Positions 1-6,902 of a stretch of DNA of 11,578 nucleotides are shown here, one piece after another. Positions within the stretch are counted from its first letter, which is position 1. Each line of letters begins with the position of its first letter. This DNA is from an uncultured Victivallales bacterium (GTDB taxonomy: Bacteria; Verrucomicrobiota; Lentisphaeria; Oligosphaerales; JAFGRS01): NCBI GenBank assembly GCA_903834675.1, contig CAILKC010000954.1, positions 1-11,578 on the forward strand. The letters are read 5' to 3'. The notes beneath the pieces were generated by a model. That model did no database searches. It saw nothing but the letters and a program-made list of their open reading frames with translations, and was not told the DNA's origin. The translations under genes were made by a program, and so were the position numbers.

Positions 1-171
1 CCCGCCGCAGCCCCCGCCGCAGCCCCCGCCGCAGCGGTCCCGTTGCCCCCGGCCGCGCCTCAGGATGTGCCGACGCCTGCCCCCGCGCCTGCCCCCGCCG
101 CAGCCCCCGCCGCAGCGGTCCCGTTGCCCCCGGCCGCGCCTCAGGATGTGCCGGCGCCTGCCCCCGCCGCA
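1..171 (+). repeat. 81-bp tandem repeat inside the Ala/Pro-rich gene
   Basis: Two consecutive copies with an 81-bp period, in frame (27 codons), are nearly identical at DNA level; for example GACGCC in copy 1 is GGCGCC in copy 2. Each encodes a run of PAAA-type residues followed by VPLPPAAPQDVP. The near identity at synonymous sites suggests recent duplication by slippage or unequal recombination. More copies may lie left of the window. Confidence 0.8.
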
Positions 172-690
172 GCCCCCGCCTCGGCGGAGGCTACCAAGGC
201 CGCCGTGGAGCAAGGCGGCGCCGTCCGTCCCGCTGGAGTCAAGATGCGCGGCCGACGCCCTGGCGCCCCCGCCACCGACGCTAGTGCCGCGCAGGCGGTT
301 CCCCAACCGGCTGCCACTGAGGTCAAGACGCCCAAGGTGGAAACGGCCCCTGCGGCGCTGGCTCCCGCGCTCGAGACCCCCGCTCTTCCCGCGGCCCAGC
401 CCCTGACGGCGCTGCCGACGGCGCCGGCGGCGAAGACGAAGGCCGCTCCTGGGGCCGTCCCGGCGCCCACGGCCGCGCCGGAGCCGGGCGGCGCCGCCCG
501 GCCCGGCGGTGCCAAGATGCGCGGCCGGCGTCCCGGCGCGCCCGCCAAAGACAGCGCCGCCCAGACGCCCCCCGCGGAAGCGCCTGCGGCAACCGTTCCC
601 GTCCCGGCGCCCGTGGCGCCGGTAGTTCCCGCGGTCGAGGCCCCCGCGGCGCCCACGGCCAAACCTCCGGCGGGCGCCGCCGGAGAGTAA
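1..690 (+). CDS. Ala/Pro-rich low-complexity repetitive protein, C-terminal part (5' end outside window)
   Basis: The reading frame is open from base 1 and ends at TAA 688-690, so only the C-terminal ~229 residues are present. The TTG at 43 is not a start: it encodes the Leu of VPLPPAAPQDVP, which recurs one repeat later, and the frame continues upstream. Composition is dominated by Ala and Pro. Bases 1-171 hold about two copies of an 81-bp (27-codon) tandem unit; CAGGATGTG recurs at 61 and 142. Two near-identical 20-residue basic boxes with core KMRGRRPGAPA are encoded at 214-273 and 487-546, separated by an acidic/Ala-Pro linker. There is no globular domain, signal peptide or membrane segment in the visible part. 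It could be the disordered tail of a larger envelope or nucleic-acid-binding protein (inference). I do not recognise the family. An Ala/Pro-rich frame on the opposite strand is a GC-driven shadow. Confidence 0.72.
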   Translation, partial: PAAAPAAAPAAAVPLPPAAPQDVPTPAPAPAPAAAPAAAVPLPPAAPQDVPAPAPAAAPASAEATKAAVEQGGAVRPAGVKMRGRRPGAPATDASAAQAVPQPAATEVKTPKVETAPAALAPALETPALPAAQPLTALPTAPAAKTKAAPGAVPAPTAAPEPGGAARPGGAKMRGRRPGAPAKDSAAQTPPAEAPAATVPVPAPVAPVVPAVEAPAAPTAKPPAGAAGE

Positions 691-705
691 CATCTTGTTT
701 GACGG

Positions 706-739
706 TTGACAGGCGTCTATAGTGGGTGTCAGTTATACT
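706..739 (+). promoter_or_regulatory. Possible promoter of the DUF4159/DHOD-like gene pair
   Basis: A consensus -35 hexamer TTGACA (706-711) lies in the 122-bp gap before the DUF4159 gene. A good -10 match, TATACT, is at 734-739. The spacing is 22 nt, longer than the usual 16-18, and TATAGT at 718-723 is too close to pair with it. The hexamers are visible, but use as a sigma-70 promoter is uncertain. Confidence 0.3.
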
Positions 740-812
740 TCTTCGGTAGGTTCGCGTCGGCCACGAAGGTCTCCTCGTGCGGGCAGGAGCAGGAATGAGA
801 ACGGAGTAGGCC

Positions 813-2354
813 ATGAACGCAGTCAAACGGTTTGCAGCATGCTGTGCGGTGGGCCTGGGTTGGCTCGGGTCTGACCTGGCGGCTGGCCTCTTGGACGGCC
901 TGGGTCTTGACAGCGAGGTCTCGCGGGAGGAGACCAAGTACACCTGCGTGGCCAAACCACTGCCCAAGCCCCCGGCGCAACATGCCAGCGGCGAGGGCAT
1001 ACCCCCGCTGCCACTCCCAGCGGTTCCGCAGCGCCGTACCGAGAAGAAGAACCCGCCCCGCCCGCCGGTGTTGATCGCCAAAATCGCGACCGAAAACCAG
1101 GCGGATTGGGCGACGAACCCAGCGGATGCGCAGAACCTGCTGCGCTGGATGGCCAAGAACCTGAATGTCCACTTCAGCACGATCAACATGCCCCAGGACA
1201 ACATCCCTGCTGACCCGCAGGCCGTACCGCTGTTGTATCGCACGGGCCACGATGCCTTCTCCTTCTCCCCGGAGGTGCGTGAACGTCTCCGCGAGTACTT
1301 GTTGCGTGGCGGAACCCTGGTGTTCGATGCCTGCTGCGGGCGCCGTGCCTTTGCGGAGTCCGCCCTGCGCGAAATGCAGCAACTGATTCCCGAGCGGCCG
1401 CCCTACCGCCTGACCGGCGACCATCCGCTGTTCCACTCCTTCTTCGAGATGAAGGACATCCAGTACCGGCCGTTCGCGCTGAAGGCCGGGGCCCAGAACG
1501 GCGACCCCGGCGTCATTGGCATCGACGTCGGCTGTCGTACCGCGGCTTTCTTCTTCCGTTGGGATGTGAGCTGCGGCTGGGATGAACTGGCCGACTCCGC
1601 CGAGCACCATTGTCTCGGCTATAGCCCGGAAACGGCCAAACAACTGGGCTCTAATCTGATGGCCTACATCACTGCGGAACGCAGCGCGGCCATGCCGTTG
1701 AGCAAAGCACTGGATTTCGTGGACGCCGACAAGACCAAGTCGGGGAAATTCGTCATCGCCCAGGGCAAGTACCACGGCATGTGGAAGACCCGCGAGGCGG
1801 GCCTGCCCATGTTGCTGAACTCCTTCTACGAGCAGACCAAGACCCCCGTGCGCTTCGAACGCGAGGAGGTGGCGCTCGATTCCCCCCGCCTGTTCGACGT
1901 GCCCTTCGTCTACCTGACCGGGCATCAGGATTTTGAACTCACCCCCGCCGAACGCACCAACCTGCGGCAGTACCTGATGCGGGGCGGCATCCTGCTGGCC
2001 GAGGCCTGCTGCGGGCGCGAAGCCTTCGATCGTTCCTTCCGTACCGAACTGGCCGGCGTGCTGAATGGCCAGAAGCTGGAGCGCCTGCCCGAGAACCATC
2101 CGCTGTTCCTCTTTCCGAACCAGATCAAGAGTGTGCAGGCGTTGCCCGCCCTGGCCCAGAAACTCGGAGCGAACGGCCGCGTGAAGCCGGAGTTGTACGG
2201 TATCACGCTCGGCGCCAACCTGGCCGTGATCTATGCGCCACACGGCCTGTCGTGTGGTTGGGAGTTGGCGCAGTGTCCGTACTGCTGCGGCATCAGCTCC
2301 CAGGACGCCCTGGCGCTCGGGGTCAACGTGCTCTCTTACGCCGTGATGCAGTGA
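813..2354 (+). CDS. DUF4159-domain protein with two tandem copies of the domain
   Basis: A 513-residue protein. ATG 813 is preceded by GGAG (803-806) with a 6-nt spacer. Residues 1-26 (MNAVKRF then a hydrophobic stretch) resemble an export signal without a clear cleavage site; 27-84 are a Pro-rich linker. Two homologous halves follow, about 86-290 and 311-513. Landmarks come in pairs: TGHDAFSFS (144-152) and TGHQDFELTP (369-378); RGGTLVFDACCGRRAF and RGGILLAEACCGREAF; DHPLF (203-207) and NHPLF (428-432); SCGW at 253-256 and 480-483. WATNPADAQNLLRWMAKNLN at 99-118 is the classical start of DUF4159. The family has a class-I glutamine-amidotransferase-like fold, no established reaction, and is common in Planctomycetota and other envelope-rich bacteria. 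Many members have one domain; here there are two, with only the first keeping the full N-terminal block. It is 18 nt upstream of the flavoprotein gene and probably cotranscribed. A 617-codon open frame on the opposite strand (729-2582) is a GC-driven shadow. Confidence 0.9.
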   Translation: MNAVKRFAACCAVGLGWLGSDLAAGLLDGLGLDSEVSREETKYTCVAKPLPKPPAQHASGEGIPPLPLPAVPQRRTEKKNPPRPPVLIAKIATENQADWATNPADAQNLLRWMAKNLNVHFSTINMPQDNIPADPQAVPLLYRTGHDAFSFSPEVRERLREYLLRGGTLVFDACCGRRAFAESALREMQQLIPERPPYRLTGDHPLFHSFFEMKDIQYRPFALKAGAQNGDPGVIGIDVGCRTAAFFFRWDVSCGWDELADSAEHHCLGYSPETAKQLGSNLMAYITAERSAAMPLSKALDFVDADKTKSGKFVIAQGKYHGMWKTREAGLPMLLNSFYEQTKTPVRFEREEVALDSPRLFDVPFVYLTGHQDFELTPAERTNLRQYLMRGGILLAEACCGREAFDRSFRTELAGVLNGQKLERLPENHPLFLFPNQIKSVQALPALAQKLGANGRVKPELYGITLGANLAVIYAPHGLSCGWELAQCPYCCGISSQDALALGVNVLSYAVMQ

Positions 2355-2372
2355 GGCGACAGCCTGTCGGTC

Positions 2373-3365
2373 ATGGCGAATCTGACCACAACCTACCTGG
2401 GACTGAAGCTTCGTAGTCCCATCATCGTGGGCGCCAGTGCTCTGAACCGTACTGTGGCTGGCGTCTGTAGCTGTGCCGAAGGCGGTGCCGGGGCAGTGGT
2501 TCTCCCGTCGCTGTTCGAAGAGCAGTTGCGCCAGGAGTCGGAGGCGCTGAACGAGGCCTTGGTAGCGGAAGGTCAGTCCCACAGTGAGGCGTACCCGTAT
2601 GCTGCCGCCGAGATCGGCTTGCGCATGGCCCCAGGTGCCTACCTCGAACTGATCCGTGAGGCGCGGCAGCAGGCGGGCATCCCCGTCATCGCCAGCCTCA
2701 ACTGCGTGCGCACCGAGTGGTGGGGTGAGTTTGCCGCCGAAGCCGAGGCGGCTGGTGCCGATGCGCTGGAACTGAACGCCGCCATCCTGCCGACATGGTT
2801 CAACCTGACCGGCCCCGAGGTCGAAGCCCGCTACGTCGACATCGTGCGCACGGCCCGCGCCGCGGTGCAGATTCCCCTGGCGGTCAAGCTGCCGGAGACC
2901 TGTTCAAGCCTGCCCGATCTGCTGCAGCGGCTGCGCCGCGCCGGAGCCGATGGCTTTGTGCTGTTTAACCGCTTCTACATGCCCACCATTGACCCGGAAA
3001 AACTGGCGGTGGTCTTCGGCTCCCGCTTCAGTACGCCCGAGGAACTGAGCCCAACCCTGCGCTGGGTTTCCCTGCTCTCCGGCGTTGTGGACGCCTCCTT
3101 TGCCGCCTCGCGGGGTGTCCATTCCGGCGCCGACGTGGCGCGCTGCATCCTGGCGGGCGCCGATGCCGTGCAGACGGTCTCCGCGATCCTGCTGCACAAG
3201 CCGGCGCACATCAGGACCATGCTGGGTGACCTGGAGCGCTGGATGGACCGGCACGGATTCGCGCAACTCAGCGACGTCCGCGGTCGCCTGTCCCAGGCCC
3301 GCAACCCCGACGCAGAACGGTTCAGCCGGTTTCAGTACATGAAATGGCTGTCCGGCCGCGACTGA
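2373..3365 (+). CDS. Dihydroorotate-dehydrogenase-like flavoprotein
   Basis: A 330-residue TIM-barrel protein of the PyrD (COG0167) superfamily. The N-terminus, TTYLGLKLRSPIIVGAS, is the usual first strand. ASLNC (107-111) and ALELNAAILPTWFNLTGPE (131-149) follow, then PLAVKLPE (168-175), with Lys172 as the expected flavin-contacting lysine, then GFVLFNRF (194-201). The phosphate-binding region is SRGVHSGADVARCILAGADAVQ (246-267). The segment after ELN matches the uncharacterised DHOD-like subgroup, not true class 1 enzymes, which carry an SCPN-type loop with the catalytic Cys; no Cys or Ser lies at the corresponding place. Pyrimidine synthesis is therefore not the safe call. It is probably a cytosolic FMN-dependent oxidoreductase of unknown substrate. 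It starts 18 nt after the DUF4159 stop with only a weak GAGG upstream (~15 nt), suggesting translational coupling. Confidence 0.88.
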   Translation: MANLTTTYLGLKLRSPIIVGASALNRTVAGVCSCAEGGAGAVVLPSLFEEQLRQESEALNEALVAEGQSHSEAYPYAAAEIGLRMAPGAYLELIREARQQAGIPVIASLNCVRTEWWGEFAAEAEAAGADALELNAAILPTWFNLTGPEVEARYVDIVRTARAAVQIPLAVKLPETCSSLPDLLQRLRRAGADGFVLFNRFYMPTIDPEKLAVVFGSRFSTPEELSPTLRWVSLLSGVVDASFAASRGVHSGADVARCILAGADAVQTVSAILLHKPAHIRTMLGDLERWMDRHGFAQLSDVRGRLSQARNPDAERFSRFQYMKWLSGRD

Positions 3366-3390
3366 ACCGGCAATATCGGGGCTTATCCTC

Positions 3391-3418
3391 TTGCATCATG
3401 AGGCCACTGGGTTAGAGT
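3391..3418 (+). promoter_or_regulatory. Probable promoter of tRNA-Ala
   Basis: TTGCAT (3391-3396) and TAGAGT (3413-3418) are separated by 16 nt in the 78-bp gap between the flavoprotein stop and the tRNA. They would start transcription near 3425, giving a leader of about 19 nt. The hexamers match the consensus only partly (TTG of the -35, four of six in the -10), so this is a position-supported guess. Confidence 0.38.
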
Positions 3419-3443
3419 ATCCGGCGTTCCCGTTAGTCCATGT

Positions 3444-3520
3444 GGGGCTGTAGCTCAGTTGGCTAGAGCGATACGTTCGCAACGTATAGGCCAGGGGTTC
3501 GAATCCCCTCAGCTCCACCA
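3444..3520 (+). tRNA. tRNA-Ala, anticodon CGC, CCA encoded
   Basis: A complete 77-nt cloverleaf. The acceptor GGGGCTG (3444-3450) pairs with CAGCTCC (3510-3516) with a single G3:U70 wobble, the classic identity element for alanyl-tRNA synthetase. The D-arm is GCTCAGTTGGCTAGAGC. The anticodon stem ATACG/CGTAT encloses loop TTCGCAA, so the anticodon is CGC, reading GCG (Ala). The T-arm is AGGGG-TTCGAAT-CCCCT. The discriminator is A3517 and CCA is genomically encoded at 3518-3520. Anticodon and G3:U70 agree on alanine. It reads a GCG codon heavily used in this GC-rich DNA. Confidence 0.97.
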
Positions 3521-3533
3521 CTCCAAAGCTAAA

Positions 3534-3569
3534 AGGGGCCAGTAGTCACCTACTGGCCCCTCTGCTTTT
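3534..3569 (+). terminator. Rho-independent terminator after tRNA-Ala
   Basis: A perfect 12-bp stem, AGGGGCCAGTAG (3534-3545) and CTACTGGCCCCT (3550-3561), closes a TCAC tetraloop and is followed by CTGCTTTTC. It starts 14 nt after the tRNA CCA. The T-tract is short (4 T), but stem strength and position make termination of the tRNA transcript the simplest reading. Confidence 0.8.
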
Positions 3570-3961
3570 CCGGCGATACGCTAACGATAAGCACACGATG
3601 GTTTCGTGCGTAACGCGTGCGTGATACCCGCCTCTCAACAGCCGCTGGACTGCCACCATAATCCAGCGCTCTATCAGGGACGACTTGTCGCCGCCGCCCA
3701 TTCTGCATTGCGGCGGTCTTGCAGTCCTGTCGGCGTGGAACGACTGTAGAGAGGCGTCGTCTGGCGGATGACTGTCGGGGCAGGGTGATCGTAGGCGGAA
3801 GAAATGGGCGACTACCGTAGCGGCGGGACAGGGAGTCATATCTTGTCCGCGCTGTGTCATGCGGCTCGCCCTCAGTTGGGCGGGCGAGCCGCCGGCAGGG
3901 AGGCACGTCAGTTGGAGTGATGACGCTGATGCTGATCACCGCAGCCTGGCCCTCATGCCCG
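3570..3961. other. Intergenic stretch without a supported gene
   Basis: About 390 bp between the tRNA terminator and the hsdR stop. Open frames here (for example 3546-3860 and 3550-3939 on the minus strand) are short, show no recognisable motif, lack a ribosome-binding site and have skewed Arg/Pro composition, so I treat them as spurious. The only structure is the hairpin at 3861-3892. I looked for a repeat of the tRNA 3' end that would mark an attachment site and did not see one here. It could be eroded coding DNA, given the decayed genes beside it. Confidence 0.5.
3861..3892 (-). repeat. Strong hairpin downstream of the hsdR remnant
   Basis: GCGGCTCGCCC (3861-3871) is perfectly complementary to GGGCGAGCCGC (3882-3892) around a 10-nt loop. 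It lies 70-100 nt beyond the hsdR stop on the minus strand, where a transcription end would be expected. No T-run follows on either strand, so it is recorded as an inverted repeat, not as a canonical terminator. Confidence 0.55.
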
Positions 3962-5065
3962 CTATGCCGCCAGGTCGTGGCCGCTTTCGCTCCGCTGCCA
4001 GACGTAATCGTAGATACGGGAGGCTATCTCCTCGGTCTCGGTCTCGCTGAATGCCGGCTGTGGGAGCGACCGGCACAGGGTGTCGAGAATGAAGATCCTG
4101 ACCTCGGCCTGAGTCGCCGCCTTCTGCGTCCAGCCCTGCATCGGTCGCAGTAGCCCTTGCAGCGTGGAAAGCAGGGCCTGGCTCGCCTGTTTCAGCCGCT
4201 CCCGGTCGGTCTTGCTGATCCTCTCCTTGAGCAACAAGTCGAACAGCGCCAGTTCGTCTTCAGTAAGTCCTTCCTCGGCCGCGCGTCGCTGCTCAGCATC
4301 AAGGCTGCTGGCGAAATCGGCCAGTAGCGCGAAAGTAGCCTCGACCGTCGCGCGGTCTTTTTCTCGGTTGTAGTCGGCAATGATCTCTTGGTACCTCTTG
4401 TAGTAGTCCATCCGCAGCGGGTTCCGGGCAAGCATCTGTGCGAGCTTCTTCTCGATCACATCACGGATGTCCTGCAGCGCGGCGTGCTTGCGGCGGACCT
4501 TGCCCGCAAACTCCCGCCGAAGCTTCTCGAAATCGATCTGGCTCAGATCCACCTTGAGCCCCTCGGCGTGGCCGTGCCCGGGGGGCGCCGCCCGGATGGC
4601 CTCGTTCACGATGCGGTGCAGCTCTTTCAGCACGTCGGTCACGTCGGTTGTGTCGAGTCGGTCCTGCAGCTTCCTGTAGATGGCCTCGATGTTGTCGTGG
4701 CGCTCGGCATAGGCCAGAGCGCTGGGTTCCATCAGCAGCGCCTGGAAGCGCATGAACACTAGCCGAGCCATGATCTCGAAGCGGCGCTTGTCCTCGTCTG
4801 AGGTGTATACCGTATCCACCGCGTCACGCAGGGCCTCAATGCGGTCGAACCCCGCGGCGCCGTAGAGCCGAGCGGCATCGAAGCCCAGCGAGATGAGATG
4901 CTTCTCGGCCGCCTCGATGGCTTGCAGCAGGGCCGCGACCAGGTCCTCGAGCGGGGCCACAAGGCCACCGGCCCCACCACTATCGCCGTCGTCGCCCATG
5001 GCGTACTGAGCCAATGCTTCGCGCAGGCTCTTGAGCATGCCGTTGTAATCCACGATGACCCCGCA
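3962..5065 (-). pseudogene. hsdR: Type I restriction HsdR, C-terminal part, out of frame with the helicase part
   Basis: This frame ends at TAG (3962-3964). From the frameshift at ~5066 it reads VIVDYNGMLKSLREALAQYA, the standard continuation after the last helicase motif of HsdR. About 365 residues of the mostly helical C-terminal domain follow (EcoEI_R_C/DUF3387 type), with charged helices, DYYKRYQEIIADYN, and an end of the form SETETEEIASRIYDYVW that is typical of HsdR. In the family this region holds the motor to the methylase core. The GTG at 5053 gives a nominal start, but there is no clear ribosome-binding site and the homology extends upstream of it, so it is the downstream piece of one broken gene. 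There are no internal stops. If the indel is a sequencing error, this joins the next entry as one truncated gene. Confidence 0.87.
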
Positions 5066-6344
5066 GGTCCTTGCCGGGGTACACTCGGTTGGCCCGCGCG
5101 ATGGCCTGCATCAGGTTGTGGGCCCGCATCGGCTTGTCGATGTAGAGCGTGGTTAGGCACTCCACATCGAAGCCGGTCAGCCACATCGCGCAGACGATGG
5201 CTATACGGAATGGATGCTCCGGGTCCTTGAAGGCATCGTCCACGGGTACACGCTTGCCATCCGGGGTCTGGAAGCCGGACTTCATCACCACGCGATGAGG
5301 AATGATGTCGAAGCTCCACTTCTGGAAGTCCCGGACTTCGTTCTGTGCCTCGCTGATGATGATCTCGATGATGGTGCTCGCCATCCACTGCGTCTGGTTG
5401 GACAGTGCCCTGAGTTCTCTCACGAGTCGGTCGCGGAGGTCCGGGTCCGTGGCGACCGCGAGCTCCGCCGTCTTGCCGGGGATGAGCGCCTGGAGCTTGG
5501 CAAGCCTGGCCCGCCAACGCGGCTCGACGCGCTGGAGCATCCTGGCGCAGGTGACCTTGTCGATGCACACCAGCATCGATTTGCCGGCCTGCCAGCGGGT
5601 GGAGCAATGCTCGACGAAGTCATCCGCGAGCTTGTCCAGGCGGTCGTCGGCCGTGATGACCTCGTAGTCCTTGCCGAGCAGCCTCTCCAGCAGTGTCACC
5701 TGGTCGGGGTCCAGGTCGGCCTTCTCGACCGCCTCGGCGATGCGGTCGTTCAGGTCCAGGCGGGCGATTCCCAGCTTCTCGCCCCGGCTCTCGTAGACCA
5801 GTTTCACCGTGGACTGGTCCTCCTCGGACCGCCTGAAGTCATAGCGCGAGATGTAGTCACCGAAGATCCGCCGGGTCAGTTCGTCATGCTTGAAGAGAGG
5901 CGTGCCCGTAAACCCGATGAACGAGGCGTTGGGCAGTGCGAGGCGCATGTTGCGCGCGAATTTGCCGCCCTGTGTGCGGTGCGCCTCGTCCGAAATGACG
6001 ATGATGTCGTCGCGCAGGCTGTAGGGCTCGGTGACAGGCTGGTTGAACTTGTGGATCAGGCTGAAGACGAAGCGGTGATTCCCCTGCAGGATTTCCCGCA
6101 GTCTGCTCCCGGATGCAGCACGGGGCGTCTTCTCGTCGGTCACGCCACAGCCAATGAAGGTCCGCCAGATCTGGTCGTCCAGGTCTTCGCGGTCGGTCGT
6201 CATCAGGAAGGTGAAGTTCCCGGGCACGACCCGGCGCACCTTCTCGGCGAAGAACGCCATCGAGTACGACTTTCCGCTGCCCTGCGTGTGCCAGAACACG
6301 CCCAGGCGCCCCAGGTCAACGTGAGCCCGCTTCCAAGTCAACAT
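4980..6344 (-). pseudogene. hsdR: Type I restriction HsdR, helicase part, N-terminally truncated and frameshifted
   Basis: SF2 translocase core of HsdR, the ATP-driven motor and cutter of type I restriction. From ATG 6344: GVFWHTQGSGKSYSM (Walker A, Lys codon ~6272), TTDREDLDDQIW, VISDEAHRTQGGKFARNM (DEAH box ~5979-5990), GFTGTPLF (motif III), and TGFDVECLTTLYIDKP followed by MQAIARANRVYPGKD (motifs V-VI). Homology to HsdR begins at about GRLGVFW (6311-6326). The preceding ~250-300 residues, including the PD-(D/E)XK nuclease, are missing. After GKD the frame becomes LRGHRGLQRHAQ and ends at 4980. Removing one C from GGACCTGCGGG (plus 5066-5067) restores GKDCGVIVDYNG, so a +1 indel splits the gene. 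The frame could be opened to 6596, but that part has no HsdR similarity and overlaps the receiver fragment. No hsdM or hsdS lies in the window. DNA cleavage activity is not expected. Confidence 0.87.
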
Positions 6345-6425
6345 CGGACCTTGGGGGTGGGAGTTGCTTCCTGGTGATGATGCCCATGTGCTTCGACCCC
6401 AATCTCGCGAAGGGATGGATGGTGA

Positions 6426-6713
6426 GGACTGGCGAGCCTGATCGCGGCGGAACTGCCTCGTGGCACGGAGACGATCCTGCTGGCCGAGGACGAAAGATCC
6501 GTCCGGGTCACGTCGCGAGTGTTCCTTGAGCAACTTGGCTACGCGGTCCTGACGGCGGCAACCCCGGCAGAGGCGCTGCGCCTGGCTGGCGTGCATTCAG
6601 GTCGGGTCCACCTGCTCATCACCGACGTCATTATGCCCAGCCTGAACGGACCTGGCCTGGCCAGACTCCTTGCCGAAGAGTGTCCCACGCTGAAGTGCCG
6701 GTTCATGCCTTGA
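6426..6713 (+). pseudogene. Orphan fragment of a response-regulator receiver (REC) domain
   Basis: This frame opens after TGA 6423-6425 and ends at TGA 6711-6713. It reads PRGTETILLAEDERSVR, the typical linker and first strand of the REC domain of hybrid histidine kinases, with the acidic pair in AEDE. FLEQLGYAVLTAATPAEALRLA follows, then HLLITDVIMPSLNGPGLA with the phosphoacceptor Asp at 6624-6626, and LKCRFMP just before the stop. The family continues FMSGY and then needs a conserved Lys in a KP motif; both are lost, leaving about 80 of 120 residues. No kinase or PAS sequence lies upstream in any frame and no ATG starts the whole fragment (GTG 6519 would delete the acidic pair). It is a debris piece of a hybrid sensor kinase, on the strand opposite hsdR, and unlikely to function. 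Confidence 0.75.
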
Positions 6714-6902
6714 AGCCCGGGTCCCGCCCGCGGACCGGGGTAGTTTCATCTTCTGGGCGGAAGACGGGTCTCCAAGCGGACGACTCACCAGACGCCTGCA
6801 TTCGTCACCGTCGGCGGCGAACTCAGCAGTATGGGCGTGCTTGCCCCGGCCGCCGGCCTGAGCTGCTGCCAGCCTGGCGCCGCTCCCAAGTAGCCTGCGG
6901 CC
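6714..6902. other. Gap between the receiver fragment and the TPR gene
   Basis: No supported gene. A modest GC hairpin, GGTCC (6720-6724) with GGACC (6732-6736) plus three more pairs outside a mismatch, sits just after the receiver-fragment stop and is followed by TAGTTTCATCTTCT. It may be the eroded terminator of the former gene. Confidence 0.35.

Noticed and set aside
323..1243. Minus-strand 306-codon frame spanning the end of the Ala/Pro gene and the DUF4159 start
   Set aside because: Arg/Pro-rich, crosses a promoter-like gap and two supported plus-strand genes; a GC artefact.
729..2582. Long minus-strand open frame (617 codons) antisense to the DUF4159 gene
   Set aside because: Composition is His/Gln/Arg-rich with no recognisable domain, while the plus strand has clear DUF4159 motifs; it is a mirror of GC-rich codon use.
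3546..3939. Possible integrase remnant beside the tRNA
   Set aside because: Minus-strand frames here lack the Arg-His-Arg-Tyr signature of tyrosine recombinases and any other recognisable motif.
5214..6377. 387-codon plus-strand frame opposite the HsdR helicase
   Set aside because: Shadow of hsdR: Val/Leu/Gln-rich, no motif, no ribosome-binding site; the minus strand carries the helicase motifs.
6345..6596. Upstream extension of the HsdR helicase frame to ATG 6596
   Set aside because: This segment has no HsdR-like sequence and overlaps the receiver-domain fragment on the other strand; similarity starts near 6311-6326.
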